DNA of 64,000 bases from Clostridium sartagoforme (GTDB lineage Bacteria; Bacillota; Clostridia; Clostridiales; Clostridiaceae). Where the stretch lies: the NCBI RefSeq assembly GCF_004794105.1, contig NZ_SRYR01000003.1, positions 219,633 to 283,632 on the forward strand, given 5' to 3'. The notes under the pieces were generated by a model. That model was not told the origin of the DNA. It saw only the letters and a list, made by a program, of their open reading frames with translations, and made no database searches. Shown here piece by piece: positions 36,130 to 44,752 of this stretch (position 1 is the stretch's first letter; each line of letters starts with the position of its first letter). The translations under genes and the position numbers were made by a program.

Positions 36130-37089
36130 CTATTCTTCTATAGAGTAGATAAATTTATGAAGTTCTTTTGTAGTTCCTTCAATATCTATATTAGTATGGT
36201 ACATATCTGTAAATCCGGCACTTATAATATTAGAATCGGATGGGAATCTTCCTTGCTCTATATTGTTAAGTCCCATGCCTAGAGCTTTGGTAGCAATTGA
36301 AATTATTTCACCATTACTTAAGTTTGTTGTTACTAGTGGAAGAATCTCATTAATTAATCCGGGCACTTCAGCTAAGTTTATATCTTTAAACTTAAGGAAT
36401 AAAGCAGCTAAGACATCTCTTTGTCTTTCTGTTCTTTTAAAATCACGACCTTCTGTATATCTTATTCTACAATAGGCAGAAGCTTGAGTTCCATTTAAAA
36501 GTTGTTTTCCAGCAGAATAAATATGATCAGTTTTTGTTCCATTATTCTTATCTATATTATCAATATATCCATTTATGTATTTAAGTTCATCTGCAGTGAT
36601 TTCCATTTCCACGCCACCTAATGAATCAATTATCTTAGGAAGTCTTTCTAAGTCAACTTGTACAAATTTATCAATATTTAAATTAAAGTTATAATTTATA
36701 GTTTTCATTATGGCGCTTGGGCCACCATCTAAGATAGTATAATTTAAGTTCATCTTACCACCTTGAGGTAAATCCAAATAAATATCACGCATTAATGAAC
36801 CAAGTTTAATATTGTTATTTTTAGTATCTATTGAAAGAATCATAGTTGCATCTGCAGCACTTACCTCATATAGTTCTGAGAAATCACTGCCAAAAAGAGC
36901 TATAGTTATAACATCGGAAGCTTCCTTAGGTAATTCTTTACCAGTATCTAAAACATCCTGTCTATCTATATCTATTCTGTTAACCTTACTTGAAAGGTAA
37001 TATGTATATCCAGCCCCTATTGCAATAACGATTAAAATAACAGAAAGTATAGAAATAATAATTTTTTTCTTTCCTGAAAATTTCTTCAT
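36130..37089 (-). CDS. LytR-CpsA-Psr (LCP) family wall-glycan ligase, paralog 1
   Basis: Short cytosolic basic tail, one membrane helix (about 12-31), and an extracellular LCP domain of about 270 residues. LGSLMRDIYLDLPQGG near 95-110 and CRIRYTEGRDFKRTERQRDVL near 212 hold the Arg residues that bind the lipid pyrophosphate. LCP enzymes move lipid-linked capsule or teichoic polymers onto peptidoglycan. GGAGGA lies just upstream on the minus strand. It faces away from capsule cluster 2 and has a paralog on the far side of that cluster in the same orientation. Confidence 0.9.
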   Translation of the reverse strand: MKKFSGKKKIIISILSVILIVIAIGAGYTYYLSSKVNRIDIDRQDVLDTGKELPKEASDVITIALFGSDFSELYEVSAADATMILSIDTKNNNIKLGSLMRDIYLDLPQGGKMNLNYTILDGGPSAIMKTINYNFNLNIDKFVQVDLERLPKIIDSLGGVEMEITADELKYINGYIDNIDKNNGTKTDHIYSAGKQLLNGTQASAYCRIRYTEGRDFKRTERQRDVLAALFLKFKDINLAEVPGLINEILPLVTTNLSNGEIISIATKALGMGLNNIEQGRFPSDSNIISAGFTDMYHTNIDIEGTTKELHKFIYSIEE

Positions 37090-37538
37090 AAAATATCCTC
37101 CTGAAATATAGTACTTATAATTAATTTCAAATTCATAAAAATGAGCAGAATCTTTCTAAAAACTTGTTATATTATAGCAGATAAAAGGTAAATTTGGAAA
37201 GTAGAAACATATTATTGTATTAAATTAAAATAATTGATGTATATTTAATAGAGGAGAAATAAGAAATTTTAAATAATAAAAATTCGACAAAATCAAGTTT
37301 TGCGTTATATATAAACGCATTAAATTCCAACTAAATTTAAATAAAACTAAAAAATGTAAAATATATGAAAAATAAGTTAAAGCCAATAATAATATTTTGA
37401 ATACTTAATTAAAGCTGAAATTATAATGAAAGTTTAATAGCTTTTAATTGATAAGTGAGTATGATATAATTAACAATGCTAAAAATTAATATTATAAATA
37501 AATAAGAAGATTAAATAATGTTTTATCAGGGGGATAAG
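37090..37538. other. Divergent intergenic region, lcp paralog 1 / capsule cluster 2
   Basis: About 450 AT-rich bases holding promoters for the minus-strand lcp gene and the plus-strand cluster. An extended -10 is at 37462-37470. AAGTTTTGCGTTATATATAAACGCATT near 37298 contains a short inverted repeat (TGCGTT/AACGCA). No gene seen. Confidence 0.5.
37462..37470 (+). promoter_or_regulatory. Extended -10 promoter element for capsule cluster 2
   Basis: TGATATAAT matches TGnTATAAT and lies about 70 bases before the priming transferase start. It is the same nine bases as the element before the LRR gene. Confidence 0.5.
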
Positions 37539-38195
37539 ATGGATAATATTAATATAAATATTAATGGTAAGACAGATAAAAAAGAAACTAAGATAGTATA
37601 TGGTTTATTAAAAAGAAGCTTAGATATTATAGGCTCACTTATAGGCCTGGTTTTATTAAGCCCTATTTTTTTTATTGTAAGTGTTTTAATAAAAATTGAA
37701 TCAAATGGACCGATTCTTTTTATGCAGAAAAGAGTAGGATTGAATGGAAAAGAATTCAATATGTATAAATTTAGGTCTATGGTAGTTAATGCAGAAGAGT
37801 TAAAAGAAAAGTTGAAAAATAAAAATGAAATGTCTGGACCTATGTTTAAAATTAAAGATGACCCTAGAATAACTAAGGTTGGTAAATTTATAAGAAAGAC
37901 AAGTATAGATGAATTACCACAGTTAGTCAATGTTTTAAAAGGGGAAATGAGTCTAGTTGGACCGAGACCAAGTTTGCCGAATGAAGTTAGGGAATTTGAA
38001 AAATGGATGCTTAGGCGTCTAGATGTAAAACCAGGCATTACTTGTTTCTGGCAAGTAATGGGGAGAAATAAAATCGGCTTTGAAGACTGGATGAAGCTTG
38101 ATATTAAGTATGTAAATGAGAGAGGCTTTTGGTTAGATATAAAGCTCATTTTTAAGACGTTTTTTGTGCTATTTGGAGATGAAAATGCAGCTTAA
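37539..38195 (+). CDS. Priming undecaprenyl-phosphate sugar-phosphate transferase (WcaJ/CpsE catalytic type)
   Basis: Polyisoprenyl-phosphate hexose-1-phosphate transferase that starts repeat-unit synthesis on the lipid carrier. It shows the family blocks KRSLDIIGSLIGLVLLSP (membrane hairpin), KFRSM, TSIDELPQLVNVLKGEMSLVGPRP and KPGITCFWQV. At 218 residues it is the short single-anchor form. ATG at 37539 is chosen over 37518 since AGGGGGAT lies between them. It is the only recognisable priming enzyme in the window and so may serve cluster 1 as well. Confidence 0.9.
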   Translation: MDNINININGKTDKKETKIVYGLLKRSLDIIGSLIGLVLLSPIFFIVSVLIKIESNGPILFMQKRVGLNGKEFNMYKFRSMVVNAEELKEKLKNKNEMSGPMFKIKDDPRITKVGKFIRKTSIDELPQLVNVLKGEMSLVGPRPSLPNEVREFEKWMLRRLDVKPGITCFWQVMGRNKIGFEDWMKLDIKYVNERGFWLDIKLIFKTFFVLFGDENAA

Positions 38196-38251
38196 TAGAT
38201 GAAAATAGTAATTAAAAATAGTTAATGTTTTTAAATAAGGTGAGATAATAA

Positions 38252-38384
38252 ATGAAAATAGCAGTAGCAGGAACAGGATATGTAGGGTTATCTAATGCTA
38301 TATTATATAGCTTCTACAGAAGCAGAAGAACTTGAATTTTTTGTAAATATTTACTTAGCATCAAAAGTTCATATAAAATATTAA
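38252..38384 (+). pseudogene. UDP-glucose dehydrogenase remnant with large internal deletion
   Basis: After a good AAGGTGA site the frame reads [17 protein letters not shown], nearly the N-terminus of the intact gene at 54088. It then jumps, with a frame change, to STEAEELEFFVNIYLA, which matches [16 protein letters not shown] near residue 191 of the intact protein, and stops. About 170 codons are missing between the two pieces and the rest of the protein is absent. Confidence 0.85.
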
Positions 38385-38388
38385 AATG

Positions 38389-38680
38389 ACATTTTTAATT
38401 GGTGCTTTATATAGATTAGCAATAGATATAATAATGTTATTAATTAGCATATTTATAATAGGTTAATACCAGATAAAAAAGTGACTATAAGTAAATTTGA
38501 AAGAAATACTATGAATGTATATATAGGACATATATATTTTATTAAAGTATAAGTGGAAATAATGCCTAAGTATTCTAATAAAATTGCTTTTTAATATCAA
38601 CATTAGTTATATCTATAGGGATAGTATTAATTTTATCTTCACCTATATTTAGAAAAATATATAATTATTTATTTCTATAA
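38389..38680 (+). pseudogene. Remnant of an acyltransferase-family-3 membrane protein
   Basis: Broken frames read LIPDKKVTISKFERNTMNV followed by YIGHIYFI, then FLISTLVISIGIVLILSSPI before a stop. This order is typical of the C-terminus of acyltransferase 3 (OafA-like or fucose 4-O-acetylase-like) sugar acetyltransferases. At least two stops or frameshifts interrupt it, and there is no N-terminal part. Confidence 0.6.
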
Positions 38681-39179
38681 GAAAGAGAAAATAATGGAGA
38701 TATTGAAGAAGTACATTCAGAGGTTAAATAGTTTTTGATAGCAATTATAATATTTAATACAAATTAAATTTTAGCACTTTATTTAAATACAACAAAATAT
38801 TATACTATTAAGTTATTTATATTAAAGAATGTAGAATATATGTGAATATAAAAGAAACCTAAAAATAAAGAAAATAATAGAAGAGTAAATAAAAACAGAG
38901 CAAATAGAAAAATGTTGTTATAAGAAAATATATATCTTATAATGGTAAAAGTATGCAAATGCAAAGTAATTATAATATGTTTTTGAAATATAAGTTATAG
39001 AAACAATTAGGTTTATAAGATTATAAAAATAATTATAAAAAGTTAATGTTAAAATGAAATGTAGTTATAGTTAAATTTATGTTAAATACTTATAAATAAG
39101 TAGAAGAATTTGATAATGAAAAATATTTAAATTAGTATTTTAGGATTATTTATAATAAATAAAGAAGGGAGAATGACTG
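38681..39179. other. Decayed AT-rich region, no intact gene
   Basis: About 500 bases rich in stops in all frames, continuing from the two pseudogenes above. A short frame at the start (DIEEVHSEVK) may be the tail of a degraded protein. No promoter or terminator is clear. Confidence 0.5.
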
Positions 39180-40643
39180 TTGAAAAAAATAGGCATTTTA
39201 GGAGCCGGGACATGGGGCATAGCCTTAGCAAGAGTGATATCAAATGGGGGGAACATAGTAACAGTATGGTCTGCTTTAGAAGAGGAAATAGAGGAATTAT
39301 CTACAAAGAGAGTTCATCCTAAGCTGCCAGATGTAACTATTCCAAAAGAGATAAGTTTCGTTAAAGAAATAAAGGATGCCTGCTTGGATAAGGATATTAT
39401 TATATTTGCAGTACCTTCTATATTTATAAGAAAAACTGCATCTATAGCAAGAGAATATATAAAAGATGGTCAGATAATTATTGATGTGGCTAAAGGAATT
39501 GAATCAGATACGTTATATACATTAACTGAGGTAATTAAAGATGAATTAAGAAAAGATGGTTGTCATGAAAACGTAAGGCTAGTTGCCCTTTCAGGTCCTA
39601 CTCATGCGGAAGAGGTTTCTAGAGATATTCCTACAACCATTGTATCAGCATGCAAAGATTTAGAGGTTGCAGAATATGTACAAAATATATTTGAAAATAC
39701 ATGTATGAGAGTATATACAAATACAGATATAATTGGTGTTGAATTATGTGGAACTGTAAAAAATATTATTGCTCTTGCAACAGGTATAGCAAGTGGATTA
39801 GGTTATGGAGATAATACAAAGGCAGCATTAATTACAAGAGGAATTACAGAAATATCGAGACTTGGAACTGCTATGGGATGTTATGATCAAACTTTCAATG
39901 GTTTAGCTGGAATTGGAGATTTAGTTGTTACATCAATGAGTGAGCATAGTAGAAATAATAAAGCAGGTCAATTGATTGGAATGGGATATTCTATTGAAAA
40001 TGCAATTAAGGAAGTTGGTATGGTTGTTGAAGGAATAAATGCTTTGCCAGCTGTTATTAAATTGGCTAATCAATACAAAATTGATATGCCAATAGTTAGT
40101 GCAGTTAATTCAATAGTAAATGAAAAAGTTAATCCTAATGATATGGTTGAAGCTTTAATGAAAAGGAAAAGAAAAACAGAGCTTCCAAAGTCAGCTCTAG
40201 ATATAAAGTTTGAAAATGCTAGTTTAAGAAATAAGAGAGGTATAGACATGAAGAGAATTATTACATATGGAACTTTTGATTTACTACATTATGGACATAT
40301 TAATTTATTAAAAAGGGCTAAGGCTTTAGGAGATTATTTAGTGGTAGTTCTATCTTCAGATGAATTTAACTGGAATGAGAAACAAAAAAAATGTTACTTT
40401 ACATATGAACAAAGAAAGGCGCTTTTAGAATCAATTAGATATGTTGATTTAGTTATTCCAGAAACAAATTGGGATCAAAAAAGAACAGATGTACATGAAT
40501 ATCATATTGATACATTTGTTATGGGAGATGACTGGAGAGGACAATTTGACTTTTTAAAAGAAGAAGGTGTAGAAGTAGTATATTTAGAGAGAACACCAGA
40601 AATCAGTACAACTCAAATAAAAAAAGATTTGAATAAAAACTAG
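39180..40643 (+). CDS. Fused glycerol-3-phosphate dehydrogenase / glycerol-3-phosphate cytidylyltransferase
   Basis: Two complete enzymes in one 487-residue frame. Residues 1-335 are GpsA-like: Rossmann GILGAGTWG, SGPTHAEEV and CGTVKNIIALATG with the catalytic Lys. Residues 357-487 are a full TagD-like domain: TYGTFDLLHYGH with the HxGH nucleotide motif and ERTPEISTTQIKK. The first makes sn-glycerol 3-phosphate from dihydroxyacetone phosphate; the second turns it into CDP-glycerol. A ribosome site and ATG are kept at the junction. TTG start after AAGAAGGGAG. Two LicD transferases follow directly, implying CDP-glycerol use in this capsule. Confidence 0.92.
   Translation: MKKIGILGAGTWGIALARVISNGGNIVTVWSALEEEIEELSTKRVHPKLPDVTIPKEISFVKEIKDACLDKDIIIFAVPSIFIRKTASIAREYIKDGQIIIDVAKGIESDTLYTLTEVIKDELRKDGCHENVRLVALSGPTHAEEVSRDIPTTIVSACKDLEVAEYVQNIFENTCMRVYTNTDIIGVELCGTVKNIIALATGIASGLGYGDNTKAALITRGITEISRLGTAMGCYDQTFNGLAGIGDLVVTSMSEHSRNNKAGQLIGMGYSIENAIKEVGMVVEGINALPAVIKLANQYKIDMPIVSAVNSIVNEKVNPNDMVEALMKRKRKTELPKSALDIKFENASLRNKRGIDMKRIITYGTFDLLHYGHINLLKRAKALGDYLVVVLSSDEFNWNEKQKKCYFTYEQRKALLESIRYVDLVIPETNWDQKRTDVHEYHIDTFVMGDDWRGQFDFLKEEGVEVVYLERTPEISTTQIKKDLNKN
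40235..40250 (+). promoter_or_regulatory. Internal ribosome binding site and ATG at the GpsA/TagD junction
   Basis: GAGAGG (40235-40240) lies seven bases before the in-frame ATG at 40248, which begins a full-length TagD sequence. It may be a relic of two separate genes or may still allow separate translation of TagD. Confidence 0.55.
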
Positions 40644-40655
40644 GAGTTAAGATAT

Positions 40656-41480
40656 ATGGATAACAAAGAAAACTTATCAGAAATTCAAGAAGTTATTTGG
40701 AATATAGCTAAATATATTAAAATGTATTTAGATGATAATAAGATTGAATATTATATGTTAGGTGGAACCTTACTTGGAGCAATTAGACACAAAGGTTTTA
40801 TTCCTTGGGATGATGATATTGACCTTGGAATTCCAAGAAAGCAATATGAAGAATTTATAAATAATGTTCAAAAATCGCTACCAGAATATCTTAAATTACA
40901 GACATTTAGAAATGAAAAATCACATCATTATTATTTTGCTAGAGTTGTTGATACAAGACATACAGTTAAAAGAACTGGTAGCATAAAAGAAAGAAATGAA
41001 GATATCTGGGTGGATATATTTCCTTTAGATGGGATGCCTAATAAATATATTGAAAGAAAAATTCATATGTTTAAATTACTTTTTACAAGAATGATGTATC
41101 ATATTTCTTGTTTTGATAAAGTGAATTTAAAAAGACCAAATCGTCCATTATCAGAAAGAATAATAATAAAGATTGTTCAAATCACTAAATTTGGGCAAAA
41201 TTCTGATATGTATAAATGGCTAGAAAAGATAGATTCAACTTTAAGGAAGTATCCATATGAGTCATCAAATTGGGTAATTAATTTTATGGGTCAATATAAA
41301 TTTAAAGAAATGTTTCCAAAAAGTTATTATGGAAAAGGACAATTGTATTCCTTTGAAGATAGTGAATTACCAGGACCAGTAGATGCAGATGCTGTTTTAT
41401 CACAAATGTATGGAGATTATATGACTCCACCTGAAGAGGGTAATAGGAATGCTCATGCTGTAGAGTATGAAAAGGAATAG
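40656..41480 (+). CDS. LicD-family phosphotransferase 1
   Basis: LicD proteins transfer phosphorylated groups, such as phosphocholine or glycerol/ribitol phosphate, from CDP donors to glycans. Active-site pattern GGTLLGAIRH at 36-45 and WDDDIDLG at 51-58 (D52-D54, D56) is intact. It follows the GpsA-TagD fusion by 12 bases. As no choline genes are seen and CDP-glycerol would be made upstream, glycerol phosphate is the most likely group. It shares about the same length and motif order with the LicD gene that follows, suggesting duplication. Confidence 0.87.
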   Translation: MDNKENLSEIQEVIWNIAKYIKMYLDDNKIEYYMLGGTLLGAIRHKGFIPWDDDIDLGIPRKQYEEFINNVQKSLPEYLKLQTFRNEKSHHYYFARVVDTRHTVKRTGSIKERNEDIWVDIFPLDGMPNKYIERKIHMFKLLFTRMMYHISCFDKVNLKRPNRPLSERIIIKIVQITKFGQNSDMYKWLEKIDSTLRKYPYESSNWVINFMGQYKFKEMFPKSYYGKGQLYSFEDSELPGPVDADAVLSQMYGDYMTPPEEGNRNAHAVEYEKE

Positions 41481-41508
41481 TTTTAAGGTGTAAATAGGAG
41501 AAGATAAA

Positions 41509-42324
41509 ATGAATGATGGATTAAGAAAATTACAGCTAGTAGACTTAGCGTTATTTAAGGAATTTTCTTGTTTTTGTGAAAAAAATAATATCAAATATTT
41601 TGCACTTGGAGGTACGCTTTTAGGAGCAGTTAGACATAAAGGTTTTATTCCTTGGGATGACGATATGGATTTAGGTATTCCAAGAGAAGATTATGAAAAG
41701 TTATTATCACTGTGTAAAGATAAAAAAACAAATTTTAAATTACATACATTTAAGAATGATGAAAATCACTATAGATATTTTTCACGATTAGAAGATTCCT
41801 CAATAAAAATTAAAAGAACTGATAATAGTGTAGTAGAAATATCTTCAGCTTGGATTGATATTTTTCCTTTAGATGGAATGCCGAATAATTCAATAATAAG
41901 AATGATTTGGAAATACTATTTACTTTATAGAAGAGCTATGTATAGATTCTCCTGTTTTGATATAGCAGTTAATGTGAATAAAAAAGGAAGACCTATGATA
42001 GAAAGGATTTTAGTGAAATTTGGGAAAATAGTTCCACTTCAAAAAATACTTGATACAAAAAAAGAGTTGATGAAACTAGATAGAGCATTGAAAAAATTTC
42101 CATATAGTAAATCTGATTATTTAGTTAATGCAATGGGAGCATATAAGTTTAATGAAATGTTTTCAAAGAAGGTATATGGCGATGGAAAGTGGTATGAGTT
42201 TGAAGATACAAGAGTTTGGGGACCAGAAGATTATGATACAGTCTGCAAGCAACTTTATGGTGATTATATGAAAATACCTAAAGAAGAAGATAAGAATCGT
42301 CATAGTTCAGAAGTGTTGGGATAA
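41509..42324 (+). CDS. LicD-family phosphotransferase 2
   Basis: A 271-residue paralog of the preceding LicD gene. Active-site residues GGTLLGAVRH at 34-43 and WDDDMDLG at 49-56 are intact. WIDIFPLDGMPN and FEDTRVWGPEDYD blocks align with WVDIFPLDGMPN and FEDSELPGPVDAD in paralog 1. Divergence outside the motifs suggests that the two act on different acceptor sugars or positions. GGAGAAG precedes the ATG. Confidence 0.87.
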   Translation: MNDGLRKLQLVDLALFKEFSCFCEKNNIKYFALGGTLLGAVRHKGFIPWDDDMDLGIPREDYEKLLSLCKDKKTNFKLHTFKNDENHYRYFSRLEDSSIKIKRTDNSVVEISSAWIDIFPLDGMPNNSIIRMIWKYYLLYRRAMYRFSCFDIAVNVNKKGRPMIERILVKFGKIVPLQKILDTKKELMKLDRALKKFPYSKSDYLVNAMGAYKFNEMFSKKVYGDGKWYEFEDTRVWGPEDYDTVCKQLYGDYMKIPKEEDKNRHSSEVLG

Positions 42325-42355
42325 TTATATATTCGTTGAAAGGATAAATGATATT

Positions 42356-43516
42356 ATGAAAATTTGCTATGTCACTCATTTACCAAATTTGACCGGAGCA
42401 AATCAATCATTGCTAGATATTTTGTCGAAAAATAAAAGAGAAAAGGTTGAGGCTGTAGTTCTGTTAGGAAAGCATGGTCCTTTGGAAAAAGAATTAGAAA
42501 AAATTAATATTAGATATGAAGTGATTCCGTATTCTAGTGAAATAAAAGAACCTAGAAAAATATTGAGGAATATAGCAAAAAAAGTAAAAAATTATTTTGC
42601 TATTTTTAAAATTAAAAAGTTTTTTATTAAAGAAGAATTTGATATAATTCATAACAATTCTTTACTTGTAGGGGTTGGTATGAAAGCTGCTTATAAGCTG
42701 AGAATCCCTTATATATGCCATATAAGGGAGTTTGTGGTAGATTACCATAATGTTTCTCTTTTAAATGAAAAAAAACAGTTTGATCTAGCTAAAAATTCAA
42801 ACAAGGTAATAGCAATATCAGAAAGTGTTAAAAATAAGTTTTCACCTATTCTTAACAAGAAAAAAATAGAGGTATTATTTGATGGTATTAATATAGAGAA
42901 ATATATACTTCCTAATCATATTATTTTTCAAAATAATTTAGAAACGAATGATGGGGTTATAAATGTACTTTTAGCAGGAAGAATTTCTCCAGGAAAAGGT
43001 CAATTAGATGCAATAAAAGCAGTTGAAATAATTAGAAATAAAATTAACAATGAAAAAGTAAAAAATATAAAAGATATAAATCTATATATAGTAGGTGGGA
43101 TTGGTGATAATAATTACTATCAAAAGATGATTAAATATATTTCTGATAATAAAATAGAAGGAATTCATATAATAGATTTTTGTAATGATTTAAAGAAATT
43201 GAGAGAGAAATGTGATATAGGGTTAACGTGTTCAATATTTGAGGCTTTAGGAAGAGTTACAATAGAAAATATGCTAGGTAAATTGTTAGTAATAGGTGCA
43301 GATACTGATGGTACAATAGAGATAATTAACGAACAGACAGGATTACTTTATAAATATGGTGATTTTGAAGAGCTTGCAGATAAAATTATATTTGCAGTAA
43401 ATAATAAAGAAAAAATGATAGAAACTGCATGTAATGGTCAGGAATATGCAAATGATAAATTTGATTCTAATTCATATAATTCTGAGTTATATAAAATATA
43501 TGAATCTATAATATAA
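42356..43516 (+). CDS. Family 4 glycosyltransferase
   Basis: GT-B fold: N-terminal CYVTHLPNLTGANQSLLD, middle VLLAGRISPGKGQ near 203, and C-terminal CSIFEALGRVTIENMLG (EX7E-like E..E pair). It adds one sugar in the capsule 2 unit. The gene is AT-richer in feel than cluster 1 genes, consistent with an acquired serotype-specific part, though this was not measured. The ribosome site before the ATG is weak (AAAGG). Confidence 0.85.
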   Translation: MKICYVTHLPNLTGANQSLLDILSKNKREKVEAVVLLGKHGPLEKELEKINIRYEVIPYSSEIKEPRKILRNIAKKVKNYFAIFKIKKFFIKEEFDIIHNNSLLVGVGMKAAYKLRIPYICHIREFVVDYHNVSLLNEKKQFDLAKNSNKVIAISESVKNKFSPILNKKKIEVLFDGINIEKYILPNHIIFQNNLETNDGVINVLLAGRISPGKGQLDAIKAVEIIRNKINNEKVKNIKDINLYIVGGIGDNNYYQKMIKYISDNKIEGIHIIDFCNDLKKLREKCDIGLTCSIFEALGRVTIENMLGKLLVIGADTDGTIEIINEQTGLLYKYGDFEELADKIIFAVNNKEKMIETACNGQEYANDKFDSNSYNSELYKIYESII

Positions 43517-43531
43517 TTAAGGAGAGATGAT

Positions 43532-44752
43532 ATGAATAAAATTAAAAAAGTTGATATATCAGATAAGTTAAACAGTATAAGTTTTTATAATATAAGTTTA
43601 TATGATTTGTTATATTATTCTGCTTATATAATCTTGTTTATCAAGGTTGTATTCTTTCACAAGAGCCAGATAAATACTGCCATAGATACAGAAATTGTTG
43701 GAATACTTTCTAAAATGTGTTCTTTAATATTTTTTGCAAACTGTACAATAATAATGATTTTTTTACAAGAATATAAAAAGAAAGAAAAATATATAATCCT
43801 TTTATTAATTGGAATATTTTTTATTTCGGCAATGAAAGCAGAGTCATTAACATTATTAGGTGCATTGGTGTTAATTCTAAGCTCTAAAAAAATTGATTTC
43901 GATAGGTTTAACAAAGTATCATTGATTGCTCAAATTATAATTGTTGGATTAATTATTATTTTGGCAGCAGGAAATATAATTGACAATGGAAATATTCTTA
44001 GAGGTAATAGTGGGAAAATTAGATACGCATTTGGATTTGGACATCCCAATACCCTTGGAATATTAACTTTTCAAATGATATGTCAGTACTTGTATATAAA
44101 AAGAAAAAGTAATGATTATAAAAAATATATAATAAGCACAATTACTATGATTTTTATTTATAAAGCAACAAATAGCAATACAGCATTATTAATGTCTTTA
44201 ATGGTAGTTTTTTTAACATTTGTATATGAAAAGATAATTAAAATAAAATTTAATTATAATCAAATTAAAAATATGTCTATTGTATTATTAACGTTATCAA
44301 GTACAATCCTTATAACATTGTCTGGTTACTTTTGGATGAATCCTAATCAATTAAATCTGAGTACAATGGTTACAAGAATATGGCTGATAAAAAAATATTT
44401 AAAGGCATATGGTGTGAATTTATTTGGAAATGTAATTAGTACTGGTACTGATATAGTAATTCCGGGTATGCCAAGAGGATATTATTATTTAGATAATGCA
44501 TATGCATGGATAATAATAAATTTTGGTATTATTGTATCAGTAGTTTTATTAATTGGAATTATCTATTATTTACGTAAGTTAATACGTTATGGTGAATTTA
44601 ATATGTTAATAATAGTGTTTGTATATTTAATATATGCAATTTCAGAAATAAATCCGTTTATGATTGTTTTTAATAGTACACTGATTGGATTAAATTACTC
44701 CATATATAATGGGAAAGAAAGGAATAATTTAAAGAAAAATAATGAAGAATAA
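43532..44752 (+). CDS. wzy: Wzy-like polysaccharide polymerase
   Basis: A 406-residue protein with about ten predicted membrane helices. GFGHPNTLGILTFQM near residue 168 resembles the conserved GHPN motif of many Wzy polymerases of Gram-positive capsules. It would polymerise capsule 2 repeat units outside the membrane. AAGGAGAG precedes the ATG; the end overlaps the next glycosyltransferase by 11 bases. Named by topology, motif and context. Confidence 0.75.
   Translation: MNKIKKVDISDKLNSISFYNISLYDLLYYSAYIILFIKVVFFHKSQINTAIDTEIVGILSKMCSLIFFANCTIIMIFLQEYKKKEKYIILLLIGIFFISAMKAESLTLLGALVLILSSKKIDFDRFNKVSLIAQIIIVGLIIILAAGNIIDNGNILRGNSGKIRYAFGFGHPNTLGILTFQMICQYLYIKRKSNDYKKYIISTITMIFIYKATNSNTALLMSLMVVFLTFVYEKIIKIKFNYNQIKNMSIVLLTLSSTILITLSGYFWMNPNQLNLSTMVTRIWLIKKYLKAYGVNLFGNVISTGTDIVIPGMPRGYYYLDNAYAWIIINFGIIVSVVLLIGIIYYLRKLIRYGEFNMLIIVFVYLIYAISEINPFMIVFNSTLIGLNYSIYNGKERNNLKKNNEE

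Noticed and set aside
36094..37000. Several plus-strand open frames across the first lcp gene.
   Set aside because: They lie opposite a well-supported LCP gene and have no ribosome sites or family-like sequence.
37298..37325. Short inverted repeat (TGCGTT/AACGCA) in the lcp-capsule 2 intergenic region as an operator.
   Set aside because: Arms are only about six bases and no regulator or conserved copy supports it.
37526..38149. Minus-strand open frame of about 207 codons.
   Set aside because: It is the antisense shadow of the priming sugar transferase, which has all family motifs.
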